DNA of 51,365 nucleotides from Candidatus Mediterraneibacter norfolkensis. GTDB taxonomy: Bacteria > Bacillota > Clostridia > Lachnospirales > Lachnospiraceae. A program made the translations under genes and the position numbers. Every line of letters starts with the position of its first letter. Position 1 is the stretch's first letter. The stretch lies in the NCBI GenBank assembly GCA_019120615.1, contig DWUT01000300.1:1-51365 (forward strand), in the 5' to 3' direction. The notes below the pieces were generated by a model. The model made no database searches and was not told the origin of the DNA. It saw only the letters and a list, made by a program, of their open reading frames with translations. Positions 10,257 to 20,282 of this stretch are shown piece after piece.

Positions 10257-11139
10257 CTACTTTCATATTGATTAACGCCAGGATACCCACGACAATAAAT
10301 ACGAAGAACGACATCGCACAGGCGTATCCGAAGTTTGCAACGCCCTGTCCCAGCGAGTTATTGTAAATGTAGTGTGACATGGTGATCGTCGCATTTGCAG
10401 GACCACCGTTTGTCAGGTTTACTGACTCATCGTACAACTGCAGCGTACCGTTGATAGACATGATGAACGTCATGATAATGGTAGGCTTCAGAAGCGGAAC
10501 CGTGATCTTCCAGAATGTCTTCCATCCGTTTGCGCCGTCAATCTTTGCAGCCTCATATACAGAGTACTCAATATTCTGGAGTCCGGCGAGGTAAAATACC
10601 ATGTTGTATCCTGTCCATCTCCAGATCAGAGCGATGATAATGACTGCTTTCGCACTTGCCGCATTTCCGAGGAAATTATAGTTTTCCTGCAGAATATGCA
10701 GATTGACGAGAATCGTATTGATCAGTCCTTCTGTAGCAAACAGAGACTTGAAGATGATGGAGTAAGATACCAGTGAAATCGCACATGGCAGGAATACACA
10801 GGTACGGAACAATCCTTTGAATCTCAGATGTTTGTTATTCAGAAGCTGTGCCAGAAGGATCGCAAGGATCAGCATGATCGGCACCTGGATTATAAGATAC
10901 AGGAATGTGTTGCCTACGGAACGCAGGAACAGCTTATCCTGGAACATTCGCGTATAATTGTTGAAAATCGGTTCGGCCCAGGCCATGTTTGCACTGGAGC
11001 CTGTCTGAAGTGACATAATAAATGCCTGGATCATCGGCCAGAACGCCGTGATCGCGATCAGGATGGTGCCCGGGAGCAAAAATCCCCATCCTGCCGCTGA
11101 CTGCTTCTGCAGCAGTGTCATCCTTTTTTTCTGTTTCAC
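10240..11139 (-). CDS. Carbohydrate ABC transporter permease (MalF type, CUT1)
   Basis: EAAKIDGANGWKTFWKITVPLLKPTI EAA loop; overlaps downstream permease by 17 bp. Confidence 0.9.
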   Translation of the reverse strand: MKQKKRMTLLQKQSAAGWGFLLPGTILIAITAFWPMIQAFIMSLQTGSSANMAWAEPIFNNYTRMFQDKLFLRSVGNTFLYLIIQVPIMLILAILLAQLLNNKHLRFKGLFRTCVFLPCAISLVSYSIIFKSLFATEGLINTILVNLHILQENYNFLGNAASAKAVIIIALIWRWTGYNMVFYLAGLQNIEYSVYEAAKIDGANGWKTFWKITVPLLKPTIIMTFIMSINGTLQLYDESVNLTNGGPANATITMSHYIYNNSLGQGVANFGYACAMSFFVFIVVGILALINMKVGDTRD

Positions 11140-11238
11140 GTAAGAGCCCCTCCTTTTGCAAACAGGCAGGGTAACGGACTCTCTCCGCCCCCCGCCTGCT
11201 TCTCATTTACTCTATTGGCGTTTTTTCAGTTATAAAAC

Positions 11239-12552
11239 TTAGTTGCCCATCTCGAAATTGAGCTGATCTTCTGCATCTTTAAGAGCAGATGCGGTATCTG
11301 CGCCGTTGATGATATTGATGATCGCAGATCCTACATAGTTACGTGCTGAATAGTGATACGGGCTCTGCTCAACGATCGGCACCTTTGTGGTCATCTCAGC
11401 GATATCTGCATAGATCGGCTGATCATTGAAGTACTCAACGCCTTCCTGATAAACCGCAGACTCGCCTGCCGGAGCGTATGTTGTAACAACGCCGCCGTTT
11501 TTCAGTGCATTGTCATATGTAACTGTGCTGCCGCCGAATGTGTAAGCAAGGAAATCTTTTGCGAGATCTACGTTCTGGCAGTTTGCTGTAATATACAGGG
11601 AAGAACCGCCGTTACTTGCATATCCTTCTTCACCTGAGAATGTAGGCATTGATGTGATCTCCCATTTTCCGCTGTTCTCCGGAACTGCTTCGATTGTGGG
11701 GATGATCCAGTTTCCGTTCATAACGCCTGCAACCTGGTCGCCCTGGATTGCTGTGTTTGTGTAATCCTCCCAGCTGTTCGGAAGAAGGCAGATACCCTCG
11801 TTTACAAATTTAACGATTGTATCAACAACCTGTACCAGCGTCTCGTTATCTGTGATGTACGGCTTGCCGTCCTTGAACTGAGATACGCCCTCTGCCTGGA
11901 GCATCATATAAACAAGGTCGTTACCGTCGCTGTTCATACACATCATGTACTTGCCTGTTGCCTCTTTCACATCAAGAGCGATCTGCTCAAATTCGTCCCA
12001 GGTACATCCTGTGAGCTCGTCGATCGTATGTCCTGCCTGCTCCAGAAGGTCAACACGGTAAGCGCAGATAACAGTACCGCCGTCTACCGGCATTCCGTAG
12101 TGTACACCGTCGATCGTGGAGAAGTTCAGTTTCTCAGCTGCGAAGTTGTCCCAGTCAACATCAACATCATCAAGCGGCACCCATACATCCGGATAATCGG
12201 ATACATACTGCTGAATGTAGTGATCCTGGAAAAGAACGATATCCGGCAGTGTGCTGTAGTCTCCTGCAGAAGCAGCTGTTGTGATCGCTGTCTCAACATC
12301 CTCGGATGCTGACTGCTCTATAACCTCAAGGTTGAAGTCAGGATCCACATTTTCCTTGTAGTCAGCTCCGGCCGCTTCCATTGCCGGGATATTGAAGTTC
12401 GGATCCCATGCGTAAAGTGTCAGTGTATGTCCGTCGCCGCCGGATGCGGAATCCCCGCCGCCGGATGAAGAATCACTTCCTCCGCCGCCACAGGCTGCAA
12501 GTGACAGTGCCATAGTGCCTGCCAGTAATGCTGCAAATACTCTTCTCTTCAT
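11239..12552 (-). CDS. Extracellular sugar-binding lipoprotein (ABC transporter)
   Basis: MKRRVFAALLAGTMALSLAACGGGGSDSSSGGG lipobox/linker; SBP family 1 body. Start taken at internal Met 12552. Confidence 0.9.
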   Translation of the reverse strand: MKRRVFAALLAGTMALSLAACGGGGSDSSSGGGDSASGGDGHTLTLYAWDPNFNIPAMEAAGADYKENVDPDFNLEVIEQSASEDVETAITTAASAGDYSTLPDIVLFQDHYIQQYVSDYPDVWVPLDDVDVDWDNFAAEKLNFSTIDGVHYGMPVDGGTVICAYRVDLLEQAGHTIDELTGCTWDEFEQIALDVKEATGKYMMCMNSDGNDLVYMMLQAEGVSQFKDGKPYITDNETLVQVVDTIVKFVNEGICLLPNSWEDYTNTAIQGDQVAGVMNGNWIIPTIEAVPENSGKWEITSMPTFSGEEGYASNGGSSLYITANCQNVDLAKDFLAYTFGGSTVTYDNALKNGGVVTTYAPAGESAVYQEGVEYFNDQPIYADIAEMTTKVPIVEQSPYHYSARNYVGSAIINIINGADTASALKDAEDQLNFEMGN

Positions 12553-12620
12553 AATGCTTGTCCTCCTTTTCTGAATAAGCAATTCTCATTCTGCCTTTAA
12601 CGAATTGCCCTATGTCCTAT

Positions 12621-12675
12621 ATTATAGCAAAGAGATGGAGGTATTTGTGTGCATAACCGGTCGGATAATGTGCAT
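12621..12675 (-). promoter_or_regulatory. Promoter of the ABC operon with AraC-like direct-repeat operator
   Basis: Reverse strand TATAAT at 12621-12626; direct repeats TGTGCAT at 12648-12654 and 12669-12675, 21-bp period. Confidence 0.5.
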
Positions 12676-12878
12676 TTTCGATCATGATTATAGATTTTGC
12701 ACTATTTTCCTGTCTTTGAATCTGATTTTTTATTCATTTTATATTGTTAATTTTCTGACATAATCGTTTTTTTATGTCATATTTCAACATATTCCGCGCT
12801 TTTTTATATTAATAAAGACGATAGGCACGTTTCTGTTTTATGCCATTTTTATATTTCATTCAAAATTTATTCATCTTT

Positions 12879-13394
12879 TTATGCAAAAAAGACCCTGTCC
12901 GGGTACATCCGCTTGATATTCTGCATCATCTCATCCGTAAGATCCAGAAGAAGCTTGATCTTTTTCTTATTCTCCGTGATGATCATTGTATAGTAAGGAA
13001 TATCATCGTCATAAGATGTATAATCAAATTTGGGCAGACGTACAGTCCCCCCCTTGATCCGGTATTTCGCCACTGCGTCATGCCAGTTCGGAGCAAGGAC
13101 TTCCAGTTCCTGAAGGTTAAGCTCATGTCTGTTTTTCCGGTACCGCTTCCCGTAGATCACATCGATTGACAGGGTTCCGTTTTCCAGCGTGTACTCATAC
13201 CCTCTCTGACCGAAGACATCATACACAAAGTACAGCAGAGCCATCAAAAACCCCGGAAGCATAAATCCTCTTGAAAACACGATTCCCATAAGGATAAAGA
13301 GCACTGCAAGGATAATCATGCAAGCGCGGAGCACTCCGCTGAATTTCTTTTTCTTTCTTTCCACCTGTGTGACAATCCTGTAATCTGTATACAT
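12879..13394 (-). CDS. Small membrane protein, YcxB-like
   Basis: Two hydrophobic segments then a soluble beta-rich region; second to start after AraC stop. Confidence 0.6.
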   Translation of the reverse strand: MYTDYRIVTQVERKKKKFSGVLRACMIILAVLFILMGIVFSRGFMLPGFLMALLYFVYDVFGQRGYEYTLENGTLSIDVIYGKRYRKNRHELNLQELEVLAPNWHDAVAKYRIKGGTVRLPKFDYTSYDDDIPYYTMIITENKKKIKLLLDLTDEMMQNIKRMYPDRVFFA

Positions 13395-13400
13395 GTATTC

Positions 13401-14348
13401 TTACCATCCTTCCTCTAAATGTATGTCAAATTTCAGCAGCTCGCGCTCGTAATTCTCCGGCCGCCTTCTCCACTCCATCGGAGTGACTCCCATATACTGC
13501 CTGAAATTCCTGTTAAATGTAGAATTTGTAGAAAATCCACACTTTACCGCAATTTCGGCGATCGGCTCATCTGTTCTCTTCAACTGCTCACAAGCCATCC
13601 TGATCCGCACCTGATTGATATACTCCAGCGGGCCTGTATTCATATACGAAGAAAAAATCCTCCGGAAATGAGTCTCGCTGATATGGCACATGTCCGCAAG
13701 CTCTTTTACCTTGATCGGCTCATTGTAATGAGCGTTGATGTATTCAAGGACATGGGCGATCATATCGGAAAACTTGCTTCCCTCCATCCCGCTCTCTTCG
13801 CGCTCACTGCTTTCCGTGTTGAGCCTTGCGATTCCCGCCAGAAAAGAGGTCAGAAGCCCTGTCGCCTCCTCCTGATAGAACTCTTCTGTCTTCCTCATGA
13901 TGTCAAGGATTGCCCTCACCTGAGCCCCCAGTTCGGGATAATCTTTCTCTCTGAGAAAGCGTGCCCGCGAATTAATCCTTCTTATCATACGTTCTGTGCG
14001 CATGGGATTGTCTCCCCCATGTGCGGCCCGCAGAACTGCATCCGCATCCACGAAAAGGAACTCCCATCTGCTTATCGTCTTATCATCGCTGTTGGTCGTA
14101 TGTGGATAGTTCTGAGGGATCACCGAAAATTCCCCGCCCCCGAACCTGAGATCTTTTTTCCCGAGAGTCAGAACGCCGCTGCCCTCATAACAGTATCCGA
14201 TTTCCATATAATTGTGAAAATGAAGGAAATCCTCATCCCTCCCGTAATGCTGTCTCCATTTTTCTCCGAGAAGAGCGAAGAGCTTCCTCCCCTCCGGCAT
14301 CCTGTAATACCGGAACTCCATTTTTGGCTTTTTCTTCTTTGCGCTCAA
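13401..14348 (-). CDS. AraC family transcriptional regulator
   Basis: HFHNYMEIGYCYEGSGVLTLG cupin; VKELADMCHISETHFRRIFSSYMNTGPLEYINQVRIRMACEQL ... GVTPMEWRR HTH; overlaps MATE gene by 4 bp. Confidence 0.9.
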   Translation of the reverse strand: MSAKKKKPKMEFRYYRMPEGRKLFALLGEKWRQHYGRDEDFLHFHNYMEIGYCYEGSGVLTLGKKDLRFGGGEFSVIPQNYPHTTNSDDKTISRWEFLFVDADAVLRAAHGGDNPMRTERMIRRINSRARFLREKDYPELGAQVRAILDIMRKTEEFYQEEATGLLTSFLAGIARLNTESSEREESGMEGSKFSDMIAHVLEYINAHYNEPIKVKELADMCHISETHFRRIFSSYMNTGPLEYINQVRIRMACEQLKRTDEPIAEIAVKCGFSTNSTFNRNFRQYMGVTPMEWRRRPENYERELLKFDIHLEEGW

Positions 14349-15736
14349 TTGTCTGCACCTGCCTTGCTGTTCTTATCTTGGCGGGCATGGTCTGCAAGCA
14401 GAGAAGCTTTTCTCTCCCAGCCTCCGGAATAGTAACGTACCGCTCCGACAAGCGCGGCACAGATCCATGTAATGGGTGATACAAACCACAGCCCCCTGTA
14501 TCCGAAAATACCAGGAAGAAGAAATGCGCACCCGATCCTCGTGATCACCTCACTGACTCCCATGAGTACAGTTACTGCCACGTCGCCGGATGCCCTTAAA
14601 ATATTATGATAAACCACCAGAACGCCTCCTGCAAGGAAAAAAACAGTAAAAATCCTCATGTATTCCATTCCATACGCAATCGATTCGGGCGTGTCCGTAA
14701 ACGCCTTCATGATCGGCTCTGCCAGGAAGAACACCCCGGGGCAGAACACTCCGTAACAGATAATATTGAGCAGATAAGCGGTTCTTACCCCTTTTTTCAC
14801 TCTTTTCAGATTTCCTGCCCCCGCATTCTGTCCGGCAAAAGTTCCCATTGCCGATCCGATGGCATCGGCAATCTGAAAGCCGAGTCCCTCTACTTTCAGC
14901 GCCACGCCATATGCCACGATCATCGCAGTGCTGTATGTATTGATCACAGCCTGCAGGGTCATGTCCGAAATCGAGATAATACTCATCTGGAGTCCGGTGG
15001 GCAGGCCATAACGTAGGATCTGCCCGATCAGATACCGGTCCGGTTTCCATTCCTTTGCACTCAGCCTCAGAACCGGCAGGATCTTCAGGGCATATGCCAG
15101 GCAGAGACCACCGGACAGGAGCTGAGAAAGCACAGTAGCATAAGCAGCTCCCTGTACCCCCATGGGAATCCAGGATACAAACGCCACATCCAGGAACACG
15201 TTCAGTACGCTGGACAGGATCAAAAACACAAGCGGCACCACAGAATTACCCAGAGCCCGCAGCACTGCAGACGCAAAATTATACAGCATTGTCGCGCCGC
15301 ATCCAGCATAAATGATCAAAAGATACGCCGACGCATCCGGCATCAGTTCTCTGCTCGTCTGAAGGAGACGCAGGAGAGGCTCCGTCGTCGCCGCTCCTGC
15401 TGCAGTGATCAGAACTGCCATCCATATGGATACATGTATACCGGCAGAAAACGTCTCTCTGATCTTTCTGTTTTCTCCTGCCCCGTAAAACTGAGAGATC
15501 ACGATACTCACCCCGGTGGTCACTCCCATCATGACCGAGGTCATCATGTACATCGCAGTCCCGGAGATGCTCACCGCCGCCAGCGCCTGATCCCCCAGAT
15601 ATCTTCCGACGATATATGCATCCGCAAAATTATAGATCCTCTGGAACAGCATCCCCAGAAGCACCGGAAGGGCAAATACTGCCATCTGACGAAATACCGG
15701 TCCATGTGTCATATCGGTGGTTTTTTCTTTTCCCAT
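14345..15736 (-). CDS. MATE family efflux transporter
   Basis: 12-TM protein: MFQRIYNFADAYIVGRYLGDQALAAVSISG, TGVSIVISQFYGAGENRKIRETF. Confidence 0.92.
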   Translation of the reverse strand: MGKEKTTDMTHGPVFRQMAVFALPVLLGMLFQRIYNFADAYIVGRYLGDQALAAVSISGTAMYMMTSVMMGVTTGVSIVISQFYGAGENRKIRETFSAGIHVSIWMAVLITAAGAATTEPLLRLLQTSRELMPDASAYLLIIYAGCGATMLYNFASAVLRALGNSVVPLVFLILSSVLNVFLDVAFVSWIPMGVQGAAYATVLSQLLSGGLCLAYALKILPVLRLSAKEWKPDRYLIGQILRYGLPTGLQMSIISISDMTLQAVINTYSTAMIVAYGVALKVEGLGFQIADAIGSAMGTFAGQNAGAGNLKRVKKGVRTAYLLNIICYGVFCPGVFFLAEPIMKAFTDTPESIAYGMEYMRIFTVFFLAGGVLVVYHNILRASGDVAVTVLMGVSEVITRIGCAFLLPGIFGYRGLWFVSPITWICAALVGAVRYYSGGWERKASLLADHARQDKNSKAGADN

Positions 15737-15792
15737 ATCTGGCTGCTCCTTCTCATCTGTTTATATTTTCCGTCACATTGACGTCTTCTTCA

Positions 15793-15859
15793 AGTATAAT
15801 ACAGACCGGCTTTCATGTGTATCGCATCTCATACTAAACAATACAATATTTCGAAACAG
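15793..15859 (-). promoter_or_regulatory. MATE-operon promoter/operator module, copy 2
   Basis: Gapless homology to 8427-8493; TATACT and TACACA in the same 17-bp register. Confidence 0.65.
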
Positions 15860-15861
15860 AC

Positions 15862-15898
15862 AGAAAAAAGCCGGAAGCTCAATGCCTCCGGCTGTTTC
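15862..15898 (-). terminator. Rho-independent terminator of uxuA/uxuB cluster
   Basis: Reverse strand AGCCGGA-loop-TCCGGCT followed by TTTTTT. Confidence 0.8.
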
Positions 15899-15918
15899 CG
15901 TCATCGTCCCCGAAACAG

Positions 15919-16767
15919 CTATACTCCTGAATAAGCAGAATATCCTCCGTCGATCGGGATACATACTCCTGTGATGAATCCGGCCGCGTCATTGTTGATC
16001 AGGAACAATACCGCTCCCACCAGTTCCTCCAGTTCTCCGAAACGTCCCATTGGAGTTCCCGCAAGGATCTTCTCGGTACGTGCCGTAGGCGTTCCGTCTT
16101 CGTTAAAGAGAAGCCCTCTGTTCTGATTTCCCACAAAGAATCCCGGCGCAATGGCGTTTACGCGGATTCCTGACTTTGCAAAGTAAGTTGCGAGCCACTG
16201 TGTAAAGTTTACGATGGCCGCTTTCGCTCCCGAATAAGCCGGAATCTTTGTCAGCGGTGTATATGCGTTCATGGAAGCAATATTCAGGATATTGCCATTC
16301 CTGTCGATCATATCCGGCGCAAACACCTGTGTCGGGAGCAGAGTTCCCAGCCAGTTCAGAGCAAACACGAATTCTACGCCGTCCTTGTCCAGATCAAAAA
16401 ATGTTTTGCAGTTTTCCATATCTTTTGCTTCAAAATGGAACTCATTGTCTGTTGTTGCACGGGGATTGTTTCCGCCTGCTCCATTTATCAGGACATCACA
16501 TGGTCCGAAATCAGCAAGGACCTGCTCATGAACCTGATCCAGATTTGCGCGGTCCAGCACATTTGCCTTATAGGCCTTTGCCGTGCCGCCTTCTGCTGTG
16601 ATCTTATCTACAACTTTCCGGGCAGCCTCCTCATTCAGGTCAAGAACTGCCACCTTTCCGCCTGCTGCCGCAAGCTTTTCTGCAAACATTCCGCAGATCG
16701 CGCCGCCTGCACCTGTGATCACACACACTTTTCCTGTCAGGTCTGTATTCAGTACATTTTTCTCCAT
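15919..16767 (-). CDS. uxuB: SDR-type D-mannonate oxidoreductase (fructuronate reductase)
   Basis: VCVITGAGGAICGMFAEKL Rossmann, INGAGGNNP, YSGAKAAIVNFTQWLA; directly downstream of uxuA. Confidence 0.85.
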   Translation of the reverse strand: MEKNVLNTDLTGKVCVITGAGGAICGMFAEKLAAAGGKVAVLDLNEEAARKVVDKITAEGGTAKAYKANVLDRANLDQVHEQVLADFGPCDVLINGAGGNNPRATTDNEFHFEAKDMENCKTFFDLDKDGVEFVFALNWLGTLLPTQVFAPDMIDRNGNILNIASMNAYTPLTKIPAYSGAKAAIVNFTQWLATYFAKSGIRVNAIAPGFFVGNQNRGLLFNEDGTPTARTEKILAGTPMGRFGELEELVGAVLFLINNDAAGFITGVCIPIDGGYSAYSGV

Positions 16768-16802
16768 TTTCAGTCTCTCCCATCTTTTTTCTGTTTTATC
16801 TT

Positions 16803-17855
16803 TTATTTCTTTCCCAGTTCTTTCTCACATGCTTCGAACAGCCCGTTTAAGTAAGCAGCTCCGAGGGCACGGTCATACAGGCCGTATCCCGGTTTTCCGG
16901 TCTCTCCCCAGATCATCCTGCCGTGATCCGGACGTACATAGCCGTCAAATCCTGTCTCTACAAGAGCTTTTGTTATTTCGTACATATCAAGCGATCCGCA
17001 GGATGAAAGGTGGGCTCTCTCCTCAAAAGAACCGTCGTCCATGATCTTGACATTTCTCATGTGCATGAATCCGATCCGGTTCATAGAAGAATATTTCCGC
17101 ACCATTGCCGGAATGTCATTAAATCTGGCGCATCCCAGGGATCCGGTACACAGGCAGAGTGTATTGGACGGAGAATCCACTATGGAAAGATAACGGTCCA
17201 GGTTCTCCTCGCAGGTGATCACACGTGGAAGACCGAAGATCGGATACGGCGGATCATCCGGATGCAGAGCCATTACTACGCCGCACTCCTCTGCTACCGG
17301 GATCACTTTCTTCAGAAATACTTCAATGTTCTCCCAGAGCCCGTCTTCGCCCAGTTCGCCGTATGCCTGGATCAGCCCGCGCACTTCATCCTGGGTGTAA
17401 CTCGCATCCCATCCGGGCAGATTGATATCATCCTTGAGCGGATCCAGCCCTTTCATCTGATCCCAGTACATGACAAGGCTTGTGGATCCGTCTGGCGCTT
17501 TTTTGTCCAGCTGTGTACGTGTCCAGTCAAACACAGGCATGAAGTTATATGTAATACACTTGATACCGTATTTCGCACAGCGACGGATATTCTCACAGTA
17601 AACATCGATGTGTCCGTCTCTTTTTTCTGTCCCGAGTTTGATATCCTCAGATACCGGGACAGACTCTACCACATCAAAGATCAGTCCATGAGCCTCGCAG
17701 TCTGCCTTCATCTTTGCCAGGCTTTCCTCCGGCCATACTTCCCCAGGTTTCACATCATATACGGCAGAGACGATCGAGCGCATCCCGGGGATCTGAGAGA
17801 TATACTCCAGAGAGATCGGGTCAGACTCGCCATACCATCTAAAAGACATCTTCAT
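16803..17855 (-). CDS. uxuA: Mannonate dehydratase
   Basis: [91 protein letters not shown]. Confidence 0.95.
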   Translation of the reverse strand: MKMSFRWYGESDPISLEYISQIPGMRSIVSAVYDVKPGEVWPEESLAKMKADCEAHGLIFDVVESVPVSEDIKLGTEKRDGHIDVYCENIRRCAKYGIKCITYNFMPVFDWTRTQLDKKAPDGSTSLVMYWDQMKGLDPLKDDINLPGWDASYTQDEVRGLIQAYGELGEDGLWENIEVFLKKVIPVAEECGVVMALHPDDPPYPIFGLPRVITCEENLDRYLSIVDSPSNTLCLCTGSLGCARFNDIPAMVRKYSSMNRIGFMHMRNVKIMDDGSFEERAHLSSCGSLDMYEITKALVETGFDGYVRPDHGRMIWGETGKPGYGLYDRALGAAYLNGLFEACEKELGKK

Positions 17856-18014
17856 GATTCTTTCCTCCTTCTTCTTTCAGGAGTCCTTGATCCTCCTGCT
17901 GTTCCTGCCAGTTATTGTACCACTTTTCCCAGGAATTCCTCATAGTATTTTCTGCTTGAAACATGGCAATAAATGCTCTATGATAAGTACCGGAAAGACA
18001 AGTGAGGTGATATT

Positions 18015-18875
18015 TTGTCCATTTTGCGTAAAGATGAATTTTCCCTTCGGCAGACCATGGTCCGGCCCGATTTTGAGTGCTATCACTATCTGGACCAGGT
18101 CGCTCCTGAAGTTGATTTTCATGAACACGAGTTTTACGAAGTATTCTTTTTTCTGTCAGGAAATGTTTCATATAATATCGAAGGACGTACATATCTCCTC
18201 CGGCCCGGGGATATCCTCCTTACCGACAACAAGGATATTCACAAACCCGAGGTGACACCGGGAAAACCCTATGAAAGATATGTTGTCTGGATCACACCGG
18301 AATTTCTTCAGGAACAGGAAAAATACGGTCCAAATCTGACGGACTGTTTTAAAGACGCAAGCCGGAAGGAATATAAACTGATACGCCCCGACGGGAAAGC
18401 GGTCGCGCACCTGAAAAGCATTCTGGACAAGATCCTGGAATGCCGCGAGAGCAGCGAGTTCGGGAGTTCCACTCTGGAATATATTTACCTGAATGAATTT
18501 ATGGTCTTCCTGAACCGGGCGTATTTCTCCACACCGGATACAATCCCGGAGGATATCACAGAAAATGAAAAGATCAACAAGGTTGTCGCGTATATCAACG
18601 AAAACCTGGCGGAAGACCTGTCGCTCGATCGGCTTGCGGAAGTATGTTTTATAAGCAAATCCTATCTGTCCCATCAGTTCAAACAGTATACCGGTCTGAG
18701 CCTCGTTCAGTTTATCATTAAAAAAAGGCTTACTGTAGCGCGGAACATGATCCAGGAAGGCACTCCTGTCATGGAGGCGTGCATGGAATGCGGATTTAAC
18801 GATTATTCCAACTTTCATAAAGCGTTCAAAAAAGAATTCGGGGTAAGCCCGAAAGAGTTTCGGTCCGTCCGATAA
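18015..18875 (+). CDS. AraC family transcriptional regulator divergent from uxuA (TTG start)
   Basis: Cupin HEHEFYEVFFFLSGNVSYNIEG; HTH LDRLAEVCFISKSYLSHQFKQYTGLSLVQFIIKKRL ... FGVSPKEFRSVR; GAGGTG RBS before TTG. Confidence 0.88.
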   Translation: MSILRKDEFSLRQTMVRPDFECYHYLDQVAPEVDFHEHEFYEVFFFLSGNVSYNIEGRTYLLRPGDILLTDNKDIHKPEVTPGKPYERYVVWITPEFLQEQEKYGPNLTDCFKDASRKEYKLIRPDGKAVAHLKSILDKILECRESSEFGSSTLEYIYLNEFMVFLNRAYFSTPDTIPEDITENEKINKVVAYINENLAEDLSLDRLAEVCFISKSYLSHQFKQYTGLSLVQFIIKKRLTVARNMIQEGTPVMEACMECGFNDYSNFHKAFKKEFGVSPKEFRSVR

Positions 18876-18882
18876 AAAGTGA

Positions 18883-18950
18883 ACATAGAAAAGCGGATCC
18901 TGCTGCCGGCATATCATCATGCCGTATCGCAGAGATCCGCTTTTCTATGT
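18883..18950. terminator. Very long bidirectional hairpin terminator
   Basis: Perfect 17-bp arms ACATAGAAAAGCGGATC (18883-18899)/GATCCGCTTTTCTATGT (18934-18950) with further inner pairing CTGC/GCAG and CGGCAT/ATGCCG. Confidence 0.8.
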
Positions 18951-18995
18951 CTCAACTTTTTCTATTTTTATCTTTTCTTCCCACTTCTTCTTTTC

Positions 18996-20174
18996 TCAAT
19001 TTTTACGCGTCTTTCTGATCACTCCCGTGTGCATGATCACCATGAGTACCATGATCACCAGAAGATACCACGGAAGCAGAGACGCAGAGATATGGTTTGC
19101 CAGAAGTCCGAACACCGGAGGCATCAGGCAGCTTCCCACGTAGGCGCTCGCCATCTGGACTCCTATGAGTGCCTGGGACTTGTCTGCTCCGAAGTTGGCC
19201 GGTGTGGAATGGATGATGCAGGGATAGACCGGCGCACATCCCAGCCCGATCAGGATCAGTCCTCCTACTGCCGTCACCTTCCCAAAGGGAAGGAGCAGGA
19301 TCACAATCCCGGCAATGATCACCGCCTGTCCCGCCCGGATCATCTGATTATCTGTAAACCGCATCATCAGGAATCCGTTAAAAAACCGGCCAACTGTAAT
19401 GCCGATACAGAACAGGCTGGCGTAGGACGCCGCCTCCTCCGCCGTCAGGCCGTTATGGAGTACCATATAACTGCTGCCCCAGAGCATACTGGTCTGTTCC
19501 ACGGCGCAATAGCAGAAAAAAGTCACCATGATCTCCTTCGCGCCCGGGATCCGGATGATCTCTTTCAACGTGAGAGCCTTTCCGGAAGAGGCGCCTTCTT
19601 CCGGAACTGCAGTCCCCGCTCTCTTCTCCATCTTTCTCCAGATTGGCAGACTCAGGAACAGAGCCGCGCTCAGGACAACTTGGATCAGGGAGATAATCAG
19701 GTATCCCCGGTTCCAGGTCATGCCGTTTGTCAGGGCATATCCCATAACATAAGGTCCCACGATCGTCCCCACACCCCACATGCAGTGGAGCCAGCTCATG
19801 TCCCGGCTGGTATAATGAAGCGCCACATAATTGTTCAACGCCGCGTCAACGCTGCCGGCGCCTAATCCGTATGGAATCGCCCACAGGCAGAGGATCGGGA
19901 AGGATCCGCTGATGGAAAAACCGAACAGCGCCACAGCCGTCATGGCAACGCTGATGGCTGTCACCATTCCTGCTCCCAGCTTTTTCGTCAGTCGGTCGCT
20001 CTGAAGACTGGAGATGACCGTCCCCACGGAAATAATCATGGAGATGATCCCCGCATAGGAAACCGGCACCGACATTTCCCGGTACATGGACGGCCAGGCA
20101 GAGCCGAGCAGTGCGTCCGGAAGGCCCAGACTGATAAAGGAAACATATATAATTGCCAAAAGTATCTGTACCAT
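18996..20174 (-). CDS. MFS transporter
   Basis: 12-TM protein; GLPDALLGSAWPSMYREM, SDRLTKKLGAGMV, LWAIPYGLGAGSVDAALNNYVA. Confidence 0.88.
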   Translation of the reverse strand: MVQILLAIIYVSFISLGLPDALLGSAWPSMYREMSVPVSYAGIISMIISVGTVISSLQSDRLTKKLGAGMVTAISVAMTAVALFGFSISGSFPILCLWAIPYGLGAGSVDAALNNYVALHYTSRDMSWLHCMWGVGTIVGPYVMGYALTNGMTWNRGYLIISLIQVVLSAALFLSLPIWRKMEKRAGTAVPEEGASSGKALTLKEIIRIPGAKEIMVTFFCYCAVEQTSMLWGSSYMVLHNGLTAEEAASYASLFCIGITVGRFFNGFLMMRFTDNQMIRAGQAVIIAGIVILLLPFGKVTAVGGLILIGLGCAPVYPCIIHSTPANFGADKSQALIGVQMASAYVGSCLMPPVFGLLANHISASLLPWYLLVIMVLMVIMHTGVIRKTRKN

Positions 20175-20282
20175 TTTGATTTCCTCCTGTGTAACTGTAA
20201 TTAAGCCACAGGATATTCTACTCTATAAAAATTGCCATGTCCAGTTAAATCAATTTAAAACGAAAACCCGGACAAGCAGTTT

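Noticed and set aside
9417-12552. Missing ATPase gene in the ABC transporter as an anomaly
   Set aside because: CUT1 systems in Firmicutes commonly use a shared MsmK-type ATPase encoded elsewhere.
12680-12880. AT-rich stretch as possible origin or phage attachment site
   Set aside because: Only ordinary AT-rich intergenic DNA; no repeats, integrase or tRNA nearby.
17010-17945. 311-aa + strand ORF opposite uxuA
   Set aside because: Antisense shadow of mannonate dehydratase.
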